From Marthasterias glacialis (Eukaryota; Echinodermata; Asteroidea; Forcipulatida; Asteriidae): a DNA stretch of 64,000 bases. Made by a program: the position numbers and the translations under genes. Positions 19,321-32,195 of the stretch are shown here, piece after piece. The first letter of the stretch is position 1. Every line of letters starts with the position of its first letter. Location: the NCBI GenBank assembly GCA_911728455.2, contig OU452236.1, positions 7,558,171 to 7,622,170 on the forward strand, read 5' to 3'. The notes beneath the pieces were generated by a model that worked only from the letters and a program-made list of their open reading frames with translations, made no database searches and was not told where the DNA came from.

Positions 19321-19986
19321 TCCCTTTCTTGATTTAGTGTCCTGGGGGTTAGAAGTTCAAATTTTGGAGTGAGATGAAGATTGGTTGATCTTAATGTATC
19401 TTGATAAATATGAATACTAACTAAATTAAGATAAGCAATATAAAACCATTTTTTAATACAAGCATGATCAGCACACTCCCTAAATACCAGTGAATCTACT
19501 TGTCCATACCTGGCCAGTTTGGTTACGACCAGGGCAGGTTTGGGCAATTTATCTGGAAACATGACATGACACTTTGCCTACAGTTTCCAAATCCATCCCC
19601 CCACCACCACCATCACCACCAACCAACCCCTCAACTAAAAAAAACCCCAAAAAACCAAAAACAAACAAACAAAAAAAGGGCACAAAATAACCCCCACACA
19701 TTTATAACAATTCTTCAGTCAATAATGGTTCAAATAAACGTATCATCAAAAATCAACCAGAATAATAGGCCTGCAGGTTTCAGTCCCAGCAAATTCAACC
19801 TGAAAAAAAATCTGCATAGAAGGTAGTGTTTATGACAATTCAAATTTTGCCCATAAAATGCCTACAATTAAACAATAACAACAAAATAAATGAAATAGAA
19901 AGCCAACGTAATTCATATCTGTCAACTTTTCAACTATATGATGGAATGATAGAGGGTAGCACATACTATTCATCATCTAGTATGGG

Positions 19987-20151
19987 TCACATGATGTCAA
20001 TGGGGCCAATCCCATAGCTGTCAGTAAACCCAGCCGTAATGTCTCCGGCGGAGTCCCCTTCGCCAACAGACTGAAATCCCTTCCTGGGCTGGAGGCGGTC
20101 CCAAAAATTGAGAGAATGCTCCCGGCCCACACACATGCACATACTCAGAAT
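19987..20151 (-). CDS. Possible terminal exon of unknown gene
   Basis: On the minus strand a pyrimidine tract and CTGCTCTGAG acceptor-like end (at 20152) precede an open frame. The frame includes MCMCVGREHSLNFWDRLQ, PRKGFQSVGEGDSAGDI and TAGFTDSYGIGPIDIM and ends with TGA at 19989-19987. Third codon positions are clearly GC-richer than the surrounding DNA, and the peptide has a protein-like composition. It is on the same strand as Pbx, but this frame requires phase 0 at 20151 whereas the missing Pbx exon ends in phase 1. It is therefore more likely a nested gene, a pseudogene fragment, or chance. I recognise no family. Confidence 0.3.
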   Translation of the reverse strand: MLSMCMCVGREHSLNFWDRLQPRKGFQSVGEGDSAGDITAGFTDSYGIGPIDIM

Positions 20152-20908
20152 CTCAGAGCAGGAACAAACAAAAATTCTTTGTAATTTATAATTCCTTGAT
20201 TGAAAAAAGTTTAAGTTTTGATATTGAAATGTTTTATACTGCATCTATTATTGTTTGTAGGAAACAAGAAATATCTGGGGAAAAAAGAAGGGGAAAAAAA
20301 GGAACAGAAAAAAGGGACATATTATAAGCTCATTTCACGGAGAAAAAAAGTAAAAAGTATATTCAAATTTGCTGTTGCTTTCGGGGGTAGTAATTATAGT
20401 TATGCCAGATACCCTTATTTAATATTTTTACTGTAAACAAACAAGAGGCATCTAGAGACAGAAGAACGAGCAACGTCTTAAATACAATCTTTGGTACATT
20501 TTGGTTTTATCGATTCTTTTGCCCACTAACAAAGGTTTCATTCACATAAATTGACAATGGCACAGTTGATCAGCCCACATCCTAAAAATCCCTTCCCCCA
20601 TTAAGCCTTATCCCTGATAAACTAGGCAAATCTCAACTCCACCCAGTCCACCAAACCACCCAGTTTACCCACCCAGTTCACAAGGCGAGACATACTAATT
20701 TCATAAACCCACTATGCTCTCTGGCTGTCAATTCCTCTAACACGTTAACTAACCTCATTACTGTGTCTTTTACAACCCTTGATATCTTTTGACGCGTTGC
20801 TAAAGCAATCTCAATTGACATGGCGGAACTGGCAGACAAGTCCCCACAACTGTTAAATGATTTCACTTATTTTACTCAGTCATAACACCACCCCCTTCTT
20901 GCCAATAG

Positions 20909-21080
20909 TTTGAAGATAAAGAGCCACATTTGATTGTCATATTAGGAGACTTCATAAGAACCGATATTAAAACTCTTTGCCTTGACAACGAACTGACACA
21001 AATGGTTAAGATATCAACGAGAGAGAATGCTGTGTTAGATCTGGTTAGAACAAACACTACAGACAAATATTGTACATTGG
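20909..21080 (+). pseudogene. Non-LTR retrotransposon endonuclease fragment
   Basis: The plus frame starting at 20909 reads EDKEPHLIVILGDFIRTDIK, then LDNELTQMVKISTRENAVLD and LVRTN. The LGDF motif, the QMV..STRENAVLDLV segment and the terminal TN match the distal half of the exonuclease-endonuclease-phosphatase domain of CR1/L2/RTE-type elements (family pattern LGDFN ... TRGN..LDLI.TN). The Asn after GDF is replaced by Ile and no reverse transcriptase frame follows, so this is a dead, truncated copy. Confidence 0.7.
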
Positions 21081-23689
21081 TTTCCGGAGCTCTATAAATC
21101 TAAGTGGTTTGGGAAAACCCCAAACATAAAAAAAATACTTCACTACAACAGACTTTCACAAGACAAAGTTAAGGTGCTGGTAACAACATCAATGATAGGA
21201 TTATTTTTACAGGATCAACATACAAAATTCATTTCTAGATGGGTATTTTCATCTCATTCTCTTTAGTGTTCAAGAGCGATTAAGTTCATCAATGAGAATC
21301 ACATCACAATGAATGCTTATGATGGGGAGAATACTGCATGACGATTACAAGTAATATTCAATATGCTTCAAAACGTTGCTCTGTCAGGAACAATTCTTGT
21401 CACGGTTTTTCTGTGAGATGAAAATCTTTGAAGTAAAACCCTTTCTCAGTAGGATTAGAACAAGACGAGTATCATGTAACAACAAGTAAGCTTATAAACA
21501 ATTATTTGATAAGTTTTCTAAAACAAATTTTCTTAAGTGTCTTATAACTATACGAATTAACGAAAGGGCAAATAAATAAAATAATAATAAAAACACCTCT
21601 CCATTAAAAATGTGCACATGATGTAGAACATTGTCATACAAAACACTCCAATGCATTTAGCTAACCTCAAAACAATCTGGAGACGATTTCGTGCAACAAC
21701 CATCATTATCAATGCTGTACCATCACTTTGAGTAGTGCCCCACGCAGATGACGTAGTGTCCAAACTTGACACACTATATGAGATTGCAAGTGTGCATGTT
21801 GTTATACACTCTTTTATGCCTGACCTTATTAATCCAACTAGCTGTGGAGGTCATGATCGACTAACTGCTCAAATGACATCTTCTAGTCTCACATTTAAAG
21901 GGAAGGTATGAAATTGTATTACAGAGGAACCTGTTGAGAACAAAGAAATTAACGACTTTGCACACTGGCTTCTTGTTGGTATTTTACGCCATACAATCTT
22001 GTATTAACTGTACCCTCAGATTGCTTTCAATAACAAACACATACATACATTTTGAGAATTGCCACATCGTTAACAAATAGTTTCTACTTTTGATGAGATA
22101 AAGTCAATTGTTTTTTCAAATATCAATTACTTGACCACAATAAATATTGCTCAGGTCTTAAACTAACATTTGTACTGTTTTAAACAGGTGATTCAAAAAA
22201 CAATAATCCATATTTGCATTTTAAAATTTAAGTATGTACGCAGGATTAAACAATCTACATCAAATATATGCTGGTGGGGTAATTTATTGATTGTATAAAC
22301 AAAGTCAAACAAAATAAACGAGGGAAATAGTTACGCCATATGGCTGCAATTGGTACTTTCATCTGCTGAAGAGTAAGGAAACATAAATAAACAACTGACA
22401 GACCATAAGTAATAATTTTGTATGCCATTTTGTCTAATTCCCTGTGTTCATGGTTTAAGTGTGTGAATATAATGTCAACAGGTACCAAACTAGATTCATA
22501 CAAGACTCAAGTACAATGGCTGGAATTTTAAAAGAGAAAAACATAATGTCTGAAATGTGAAATATGTTGAGTAAAATAAAACAGATACTAATCATATGAA
22601 TCAATCTAATTTTCAGTGGCTATGCATATGCATGTCTGCGAAAAAATTATCTGGCTATAAATCTGTCATTTTAAATGAGCAACGGATGATTTATTGAAAA
22701 ATTGTATTCTCAATTTAATAATGTTTGTAGAACAGTGACAGAAATGTGTAGATAATCAAAATCAAATTATCATGACAATCATCACCTGGATATAAAATTA
22801 AGTTCATTTTTAATTTTTTAAACTTTCACAACAAAACAGTGCAAGCATCAATACCAGGAGGACAATATACTTGTGGAGTAGGAGAACAATTTTGTCACAA
22901 ATTTGTTCCTCCATCTATTAAGAGGATTTAAATCACACCATTAATTTTTTTCTTTAAAATTAGAAACTGATATGGAAACAAAAATTGGACACATGTGGTA
23001 GTGTTCAACAGTGTAGTAGGGGGAGAGATGTCAGTTACGCATGCAGAGGTTGTGGCAGGCCATGCCATCAGTCTTAGTAAATACAACTCAACCAGGAAAG
23101 ACAGATCGAGGGTGGACTTTTTTCCTCATTGGAAATGACAGGTAAAGTGTCAGGGATCAAATAAAGATGAATGAGTCCAACCAGTTAGAAGCTGTGCCGA
23201 GATTGATTGCACAGCAAGACTGGGCAGTCCTCCTGCTTTTTTTTATTTTCTATCGCTAGTTTTTTTCTTCTTCTCCTTTTTCCTCCCGACCCTAAGTATG
23301 TTTAGTTGCAATGAGAAAACCTAGGTGTGCTGTATGTTCCGTTTTGGGGTAGGCTAATAGTGTTACAATACAGATGGGGAAATAAAACAAGAGGCGACAT
23401 AGAGTGGAGCTTGCTGATTGGAACGGCATTGAGCTCAGCTACATCAGTGTCATCTCAGTCAGCTTGACTGCTTGGTAAAAGGTTGTTGTGTGTGGGCAGT
23501 GGTATGGTGGGAGAGCTGTATCTACACTTGTTTAGCTCAGAGTGCCTCTGACTGTGTATGTAAGAGTGCTTTGCTGTTTGGATTTATTGGTAAACCTTGG
23601 TATAATAAGGTGTACTAATTTGATGGGTTGTCAGTTATTTCATAAAAAAGACAATGTTCTGATTCAAAAACCTGTGTTGTCTTTCATTG

Positions 23690-23830
23690 ACAATAATAAT
23701 AAAGCATTTATATTGCACTTTTCCAATAATGATCAAAGCGCATTACATATTACAAAAAGAACACTAAAACATCAAAATAAAAACTACTATGGATTGGGAA
23801 ACAGATACGTCTTGAGATTTCTTATAATAA
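23690..23830 (+). repeat. Dispersed repeat with TTTATATTGCACTT core
   Basis: AATAATAATAAAGCATTTAT, then ATGATCAAAGCGCATTACAT and ACGTCTTGAGATT parallel the repeat at 12851-13160 in order and orientation, with substitutions and a shorter 3' end. Confidence 0.55.
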
Positions 23831-23929
23831 TGTAATAATGTCCTTTTTTATTTAAGAGATTTTAGCAGGCATATAGAAACTTCTAACACCAGTAACAAAA
23901 CTTCTGAAGTTTCTTTTCTTGGATCAATG

Positions 23930-24330
23930 ATGGGTACAAATTACCGCCCAGTTGAAGTTGTGAGGGTTACTTGGTACATGCACCCCTGCCACTTAGCAGG
24001 TGTATAGGCCGACAGGGTAGATGAATGCCCTTCATTCTGTCCCCACTACTGGCATGGCGCCACAGGGGACGTCCACGAAGACGCTATCGGATGATGGCAT
24101 CTGCTTCATCCAATCCTTGATTCCATCAACAATCCCCCAAGTGAGAACACTTCCATTGCCACTCGGCCGGTCCTAACCATCACAACAAGCCAGCCGAACC
24201 GGGGGTAAAATCGCGCCGCCAAAACCGCTAGACCCAAGCGGTAGGGCCTACTCAAGAGTCATCAAGACCAGGTGGGGGAATGTTCGTTAGACGATGAAAA
24301 GCTGCGCGCTTCATACTCACCCCCGGAGTA
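23930..24330. repeat. GC- and CpG-rich block, probably an inserted repeat
   Basis: An abrupt compositional change: about 400 bases with CpG-rich words (GATGGCATCTGCTTCATCC, CACTCGGCCGGTCC, AAAATCGCGCCGCCAAAACCG) inside AT-rich intron. No frame gives a recognisable protein and no complete tRNA, snRNA or rRNA could be matched. It could be a mobile element or an ncRNA-derived repeat. Confidence 0.35.
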
Positions 24331-24379
24331 GTAAATTTATACGCCCTTCACTGTAGCATGTATTGGATTTCTCTGTCAA

Positions 24380-27300
24380 ATCAATCTTTAAGTGTTTAGT
24401 TTCATAACAGAGGATAACGGCATCCGCTTGTACGGCGTTTCTTCACGCATCACCACAGGCCAAAGGATTTCAAAACCTTTACACAATTACACTGTTTTTA
24501 CACCGTTATTTTTTCCGCCCTTCCTGTGCTTGTCATCATTACAGCAAAGCGTGGGGGTATGTAGGTTAATGGCTAGTGCACAATTTCAGATGATTGTAGC
24601 AATAGTTGAGACAGCGGGATTGAGAACGATTCCATTAGGCATTTTTACGCTGACAAACCCCAATGATCAAGAATAACATCCCAACTCAATGGATTAAGTA
24701 GAAAATTGAAGGAAATTTCTCAAGTAAAAATAACAAACGATGTCTTACAGTTTGTTTTGTTTTGGTTACAATGCGAGGATTTTCAACCAGATCAATACTT
24801 CCCCAGATAAAAGTTTGACAACTTCTTTTGATAACAATGATTTCATTTTTTTTTTCAAAGGGGAAGGAATGTTCAATAAAGGAACAACTGGCTGACGGGA
24901 GAAAGTCAGGGCGCAGAAAAAACATGTTTATTTTAATTGAAACGAAATAAAAAATGACAGCTCTCTTACAACGTGTCCTACTTCATCTAAAGCGATGTGA
25001 ACACAGGCAATTTTTACATCATCTCCCGGACGCTCCATTAAATATGCATGTAATAAGTTTGGGCCAGGGGACCAGGCGTTGAATAATTCAACGCTGTGCC
25101 GTGTTGTCTTTGACGATTAATCTCTGAGGTGTTGGGAAGGATGGTGTCGCAATACAAGTCATCAGAGAATACCACTCGCAAGGCTGATCAAAAAAGGAAG
25201 GGAAAAAAGGGATGGGGGGGGGGGGGCTGGTTGTTGAATAAAGACAGACACAATAGTGTGTGTTTACAATGTTTGCACATTGCATACAAAAATGAGGAGT
25301 AGTGTTTAATCTATTGTTAAGTGTACACCCAAAAATTGTGTTGAGTGCAGTTGGTCTTTTGATAGTATCAAACTCCCAGTGGGAGTTTCATTGTGGACAG
25401 CCATTTTCTGTGACTGCAAAGGTGCCGTAAAGCTTGTTGTTAACAGTCAACCTATTCATTCCGGTCGGTTCAGGACATGTCCGCTTAGCTCTCTCTATTC
25501 ACTACTGCAGAATGAAGAATCAGTTGTAATTGATGGAAATACAGGTCTCGAACGAACCTGTGCAGCTGCGATAAGCCGCAGCTAGTCAGGATCGGTGCAA
25601 AGCTCGTTAGGCAGGCCCTAGGACATCTTGGCAAATCCAATTTCCCTGGCAATCAGACTAGCAACGTGACGGCCATGAGCTTGCTCTAAACTCAATCTGA
25701 ATGTCTCTACTGTGACGCAGCAAACCTCTGCATTTACTGATTTTTCCACTGATTTTTCTTTTTCCTCCTCCCCACTGGAATACGCCCCAACGCCACAATA
25801 TCCCCCCCGAAGAAAACCATCCAGCAACTGGCTGGTCAGCCTGCAGTTTTCCTTTTACTTTAACTGGCCAGCAAATGTAATTATACAAGCACCAAACGGC
25901 ATTGAGTGTATGCCATGTCATTAGAACGCACAGAACCCGATTAGCAAGTGTATAATTGCATTCTCTGGCAATCGGATGGCGGAGATTTTCTTACGGGCAC
26001 TTCTTTGTGTCGGCGCGTGGAATAACTTAGTCTTGCATTTGATACACGCGGATCTCAGCAAGTCCGTTTTGGGCTCTCAAATCCGGGCTTGCAAGTGAAG
26101 ACAACAAAGAGCTTGTGGGACTTAAATTACAGATTTGCCTGTTAATTTTCCTCTCCTTTCAGCCACGAAAGAGCAAGATAAATATTATCCCAACCAGCCG
26201 ATCAATAAATCCATACAAGTAGCAATGTGAATAATACCTTGCCCCATGCGCTGATGGTCCATGCATAAAACCAGCCAAACAATGCACGATCTATACCGCT
26301 TAATTCTGTATCATTACTTGGAACCAACACTGGACAAAAAAATGTAAAATATCTACCGACTTTGTGGGGGGAAAAAGGAGGAAAAATTCAGCAGATTTCT
26401 TTTACGAGCTTCATAACCAACCTAATTTCGTTTGGCGTTTTCGTTCCATCCTTCCCTCCCTTGTTTGACTCTTACAACATTTTTCCCCCCTTCTTCTCCT
26501 GCTCTTGGGGTTCAATTTATTTAGGGAGATGAGCGTATGGAGTGAGAGCAATTATTTGACAAATGAAATGACTCGGCTTGTTTGCCAAGACGCTGAAGAT
26601 CTGGACTGCAATATTGATTGCTGTTGCAGAGTAGCTCATGGCGTAAACCCACAAACAGCAGCTGTTTCAAAAACACTTCTTGGCCAGGTGACTCTTATTT
26701 CCCGTGGACTTTCTTGCCTTTCCTCTGTGTTTCCTTCTTGTTTCTTGGCTACAATGGCTCCTCTAGTCCTGCTACTGATCATCCATTAACGTTGTAATAG
26801 CTCAGCCCTAGGTAATCATTCCATAGTGAAATTGCGATGGAGGTTAGTAATGGACGAAAGTCCGCCGTTATGCCATCTGGTAACTCGTCGGTGGTTGAGA
26901 GGGGCAAGCAGTAGTACGTTTCCCCCACGGCTCTCTGGCAAGTCTGCAGCTATCACCCTGATTACAAAAGTGGTAACCGGCCAGGTTTAATATCACGATT
27001 GAAGCTTCACTTTCGTCCGTAAAAGGGAGGATTTAATTTAAAAGACCACGCCAACCGGTCATTGTCATGATTTGAAAGAAATTAGGAAGATCTTCTTCCC
27101 TGAAGCACACAGAGGTATCGTCTGCTATCACACACAATTCCTTTTCAATTTTTCACATTCAGATATCACATTTAGCCGGCATTAACCAATTCTATAAATA
27201 TTTCTTTCCCTTTTAAAGATAATTGGTTTCTTTGACACCAGTTTCCCAAGGGTTGGCTTGGACACTGGATTACATGGGACATGGCCAGGAGGCAATTTTA

Positions 27301-30300
27301 AGCCCAGACTGAAGTGAAAAAAAAAATTTGGCAGGACTATGGGTTGGAATTTCAGTGTAATTTGTTTAATTGGATGATTTTACATGTGGTTTAGTCAACC
27401 ACAGCTCTAAGGGGATAACTACAAACGTATTAACTGCTCATTTGATCACAAAGGCAGTTACAATGATCAGTATTTGATGGGGAGGTCATCAACTGCTTTT
27501 TAACTCATTACAATCAATCATACATAGATAACTATTACTCCAATATTGTAAATCATTAGTCCTAGTTCCTACTCCAGTCAATATAAAGTTACACGTACAT
27601 ACAAGCAACCAATCAAATCTTTCAAAGAAAAGTAACCCGAAAATGAAATATATACTATAAAATAATTACCCCCATAAACAACAAAAAGTAAAGATGAAAT
27701 TTTATCAGCTTTGAAAATTAAGCCAACACTGAAAACAATAGGTGTGTCACATGACTACATAATGTGGGCATACGAATTCAGACGAAAACAGGTCTTAAAT
27801 TACACCACAAATACAACACTTGAGTGGAACACATTTCCAAGGAGTGACTCACAAGCTATGTATTGAGTACGCAGTGTCCCTTTAGAGACAGAGTTGGACG
27901 TCTTGGCTTGTCTTAAAGCCCACTCTAACCTCTGCTATACTATCTTTTTCATGGAGGGGTGGCTTAATGTCACTGCTTTTTTATGTTTTAAGCATCCAGC
28001 TTTCAAGGAAAGTACATGAAAATGTACACATGAAAACTTTGTTGAAATACAACATAAATTGCATTTCATAAAACAACACAAATTTCTTGACGATAACAAT
28101 GTTTCAGAAGGCATTTTATCACAGTGTGATTGTTACCACTGCCAAATTTTTGGATTTTTTGTTTATTATCATTATTGAAAAGTGTTTATTTTTCTCCGAA
28201 CGTTATCTTTAAAATTTCCGGTGGGATTTGATTGTGTTTCATAACGCAGTGGCGCTCTACCAGTCTCACACAACCTTGTGTAAGGTTGAGCTTGATGGGG
28301 AGGTGGTAATTGTACTGGTACATTACCCTACTATTAATGCATAATACATGGAAGCTGTGGCTATGGGTATTGTGTTGCAATGTGAATGCACCAAGGTGAC
28401 AGTAAGACTGAGGACTTGTGGCACTGATTACATAAACAACTCACTTGGATTTCTCTACCCCCTGCCCTACTACTGTCAAGGAATACATGCAGAAAATCCT
28501 CTACAAGCTTCTCGCACGACTTGGCATTTTTAATATGCGGTGTACGATATATTAACAATTTTAACAACTTGTCACAGCAAAATACTTGTTTCACTAAACT
28601 TACTTTCAAAAAAACTTCACAATCATAAATAAAAAAAGTTAATCTGAACTTTTTGTCCAGACACAACTGGCACTCAATAAAATGTTGAGTTACTCTAAAC
28701 TTTACTTAAGTACCGTTTGATTCAGAGACTGAACGAATGACAGCATACAACACTAACCTCAAGCCTCAGCCTCTCTCTATGTATACACATTATAAAATCC
28801 TTTCCAAACCAAACATTCATCCTCCTAAACTAAACAATGGACAGCCTTAAAGAGTGTACCATACCAGAGGAGTATGGAATCAGCCCCTAAGAGGTCTCCA
28901 TGCACTGCTGACTCCACACTAGACTAGAGCCAACACGAAATCCCAATTTTGCAATAATTGGAGGTAATCAGTGAGCCACTCGTCCTGCATCTCTCCAGAA
29001 TCTGTTAATCATTTCCACGGAACCAGCGAGCAATGGAATGGAGGAGGGGGGGGGGGGGCATGATGCAAAGAGTACACTGCAGAATTGCACCTCGTTAAAA
29101 TTTCCCCTCTGTCTCTATCTGAACTGAAATGCTTGCCCTTTCTACCCTAGACTCCTCATTTTTCTCCTTCTCCCCGTCTCTTTCCTTCTGTAACACCGAT
29201 GATGATCAGACAAGGGTTGGTCTTTCCTTGCGTGATGGTACTTCAGATTCTTCAAGTAGATTGTACTCACATATTATGGAATAAGTGGTTATTATTAGCA
29301 CAAAAGCATAGGGGCCCCCTTCGCACAATGATTTCAACAAGCATCATGTGCGCATTGAGGATTTTGCCAACTTCTAGAATGTGATGTACTTGGTTTACTT
29401 TTTGAATGTTACAAATGTAAGAATACTACAATGTGAATCTGGGGTATACTGATTTAAAGGGAGATTACTTGTGTAAAATAACTTTTTAAAAATATATTTT
29501 ATGAGAGTGAAAAACCAGCAATATGAATTTATTCATAATACTGTATATGAAGGTGCACATGTTTGTGCGAATTCATACATTTGTAAATTCATTAAAAAAA
29601 ATCTTTAGATACAAACAGTTATTTCCTGATTGGAGGAAATAAGCCTTATTCTAATTATCTAATTATTAAATTCTTAGGTAATTATAAAAAGCGTAAAAAT
29701 AATGCAGGTAAAACCAAATTATGGATATTAGTAGTTGATCAATTTCAATATTCAAACAAATAAATTTCAACATAAGTTATTACATCTCCATTTGAATTCC
29801 CAGTAAGACAGTTCAATTCCATCAATTTTTATCTACCTGCCTAACATATGTGTTCACTTCATTTAAAAAACATTACTCCGTTGAAACAATGGTCCATTGC
29901 ACCAATTATAACTTTCAAAAAATTGAAAGAGTAGTTGTCATTTTCAATTGACATCAATCAAATTTGAGTCCTGTCATGTTCAACAACGTAAGAACAGCCA
30001 AATTAAAATATATTTCTGAAATAACACACCCATAGTATAATATGTTTCTTTCATGTAAACACACACTATGTACAATCTTTTGTAAATTTATTGTTGATCG
30101 AAGTGCAGACTATTACGTGCCATCTGTTATTATTTAACTACTGACTTTTCAAAGCAATATTTGACATTTAGTTTTCTAGTATTATAATTACTTGTTTTTT
30201 GTTGTTGTTTTTGTGGGGCCTGCTTGTCAGAGATCATTGGTGTCGTCTAAATTAATAGTGCTCAGAACACTTCAGACTAATCTTCAGGATAAAGACAACC

Positions 30301-31100
30301 ACTTGTTTTAGAATTCCAAGGTTTTCATTGGACAAGTATAGCAAGTCAATGACCTTCTTATCGAGCGCTGTGTACCTGCTTGAAAATGTATGAATGAGCA
30401 GAATACAGCATGGTATATTTGACACTACTCAATAAGTAAAAATGCATATTTAAACACTGGGAGTAATCTAGAGTGAGATGAAGAAGCTGCCTTTTCACTA
30501 AGGCCTGAGTGTAATCTGATCCAGAGTTCGGAGTATATGATTGGTAGAAGCCTAAAATATACCCTTGAATTCACTCATTTCAATGAATGCTATAAAACTT
30601 TCCCTTACAGGGAAATTGTGGAAATAACAATTGACAGGGAAAAGACATTAGTGGAGTTAACAATGGTCTATTGCCCTAGTGCGAAACCAAGGCGGATCCT
30701 GGTTTCTACTTCACTCATTCGACACAATGTTTATCATCAACGTTAAGTCCTAATTAGGTTATTTCGTTGATGACTTGCCGATTAACTGCTAATGATAGCT
30801 TTTCTAATCGAGGCGCGGACAAAAAGCAATTTTGGTTACAATAATATCGTCCAATCAACCTCGCCGCAGCGCCTGTTGAACACCTGCCTACAACTATTGT
30901 ATGGGAGGCAGAATAAAAAATAAACAACCGTCATTCCCAGACAATTTTGTTGAGGTGTGCTTTTTTTGTGTTTTCTAACAGGTTTCAGCACAATGATGCA
31001 TTGTTGTTAATTGTTGCAATTAGGGTGTGCAATTGGATTTGAATATGACAAAGTGAACTAGCACTTGTACAAGCCAGCCATATTGGAATACCACCATTCA
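24380..31100 (-). other. Large upstream Pbx intron, part 2
   Basis: Mostly non-repetitive. Patches with raised CpG and homeodomain-type words stand out at 24390-25090, 25600-26250, 26790-27130 and 30500-30920; they are candidate regulatory elements, untested here. A tRNA-like SINE remnant lies at 28221-28262. 27300-28180 and 29100-30480 are AT-rich with nothing specific. Poly(G) runs occur at 25214-25226 and 29046-29058. No coding sequence is recognised. Confidence 0.5.
28221..28265 (-). repeat. tRNA-like SINE remnant
   Basis: On the minus strand TGGTAGAGCGC (28262-28252) is a good A box, and CAATCAAATCC (28234-28224) is a decayed B box at tRNA-like spacing. The surrounding GGTGGGATTTG resembles the SINE at 7384-7450. 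Confidence 0.4.
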
Positions 31101-31192
31101 TCAACATGACGCCCACTAATCACATGGGCCTACTCACTGATTTGTTCAATGCATTCACCAAAATGTACCAACCAATCCCTTTCAAGGGAAAG

Positions 31193-31302
31193 TATCTGGT
31201 TATATTATTTGAAATAACTGGCTATATTATTTGAAATAACCGGCTTTATTATTTGAAATAACTGGATATATTGTTTGAAATATCTGGTTATATTATTTGA
31301 AA
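31193..31302. repeat. 22-bp tandem repeat, 5 copies
   Basis: Five head-to-tail units of TAACTGGCTATATTATTTGA plus AA, with one to three differences each; the first and last are identical in most positions. It sits in otherwise unremarkable AT-rich intron. Confidence 0.9.
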
Positions 31303-32195
31303 CTTAACAATTTTATAAAAAATCAGGACTGACCATAATTTTTCCAATGCAGAGTCAAACTATCTCATCTCTCAGAAACCTTCTAAATTCTTTAAACCAA
31401 CTCTTCCTTAATAAGTTCATTCACAGTAGTTTAGACTTAGTAGCAGGACATTTTCAACTTTAATTTTTTACTTACTTTCTAAACAATTTTAAACTATATC
31501 CCTTGAATATGTATACATACATAATTTTAGCGCAGCTCTATGATTAAAATGATGTAAAAGCTGATCTATGTAAAACAACAGGCTGTAGATAGTATGCTGT
31601 AGACTGTTGTTTATCATAGATCGTTTTTTACATCCTTTTAAATTGAGTAAACTTGTCTTTCTGTGTAGTGTTTTTCGTTTCTTTTAAATCAATTTTTACA
31701 TCTATTACCAACATGGAATAAGGTCCACTGAATTGAAAAACACAACTCTTTGTTCGACCTGTCACCCCCTTGTTTCCTTCTACCACAAACAAAAACATCC
31801 TGTTATAAAACTGATCTCCAACATTTCCATTTTCACAACTTAAACACTTAAGCTTCAGAGAAAAAAAATCAACACATACAAGTGGACAAGTTCTTTTGGA
31901 TTGTTTTAATTTGTTATGTTTTATATTATTTGTTAATTACTATTTTTTCCCTTCTTTTTCTGAGTCTTTCTAGCCAACTCTAGCTATCTACAATATGAAA
32001 AGTGTTGCGTACAAGTTATATTTCAAACAACTTTAAGGGGGAAATAATGGGATACTTTAAAAGCTAACCAGGACACCCCCTTCAGATAGCATCCGCTTTA
32101 TACTGACTTTCAGCTGCATATTTACAAACTACTTTTGTTTCTTTTCTGAGGGAGAGAAACGGACAGAAATTGCCTTTGAAGTTCACCGGCCCATC

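Larger units (their letters stand above)
15938..24380 (-). other. Large upstream Pbx intron, part 1
   Basis: Mostly unique AT-rich DNA. Listed separately: a small exon-like block (16504-16576), a T/G microsatellite (16894-16976), a degenerate TGTCA array (17728-17935), tRNA-like SINE remains (19140-19320), a GC3-rich frame (19987-20151), a retrotransposon fragment (20909-21080), a TTTATAT repeat (23690-23830) and a GC-rich block (23930-24330). 17030-17175 carries G-rich sequence (CAGTGGCGTAACAAAA, then GGGGGCAAGCGGGGGCAAAG) that looks like a decayed repeat. I see nothing definite in 18000-19100 or 21920-23690. Confidence 0.6.
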
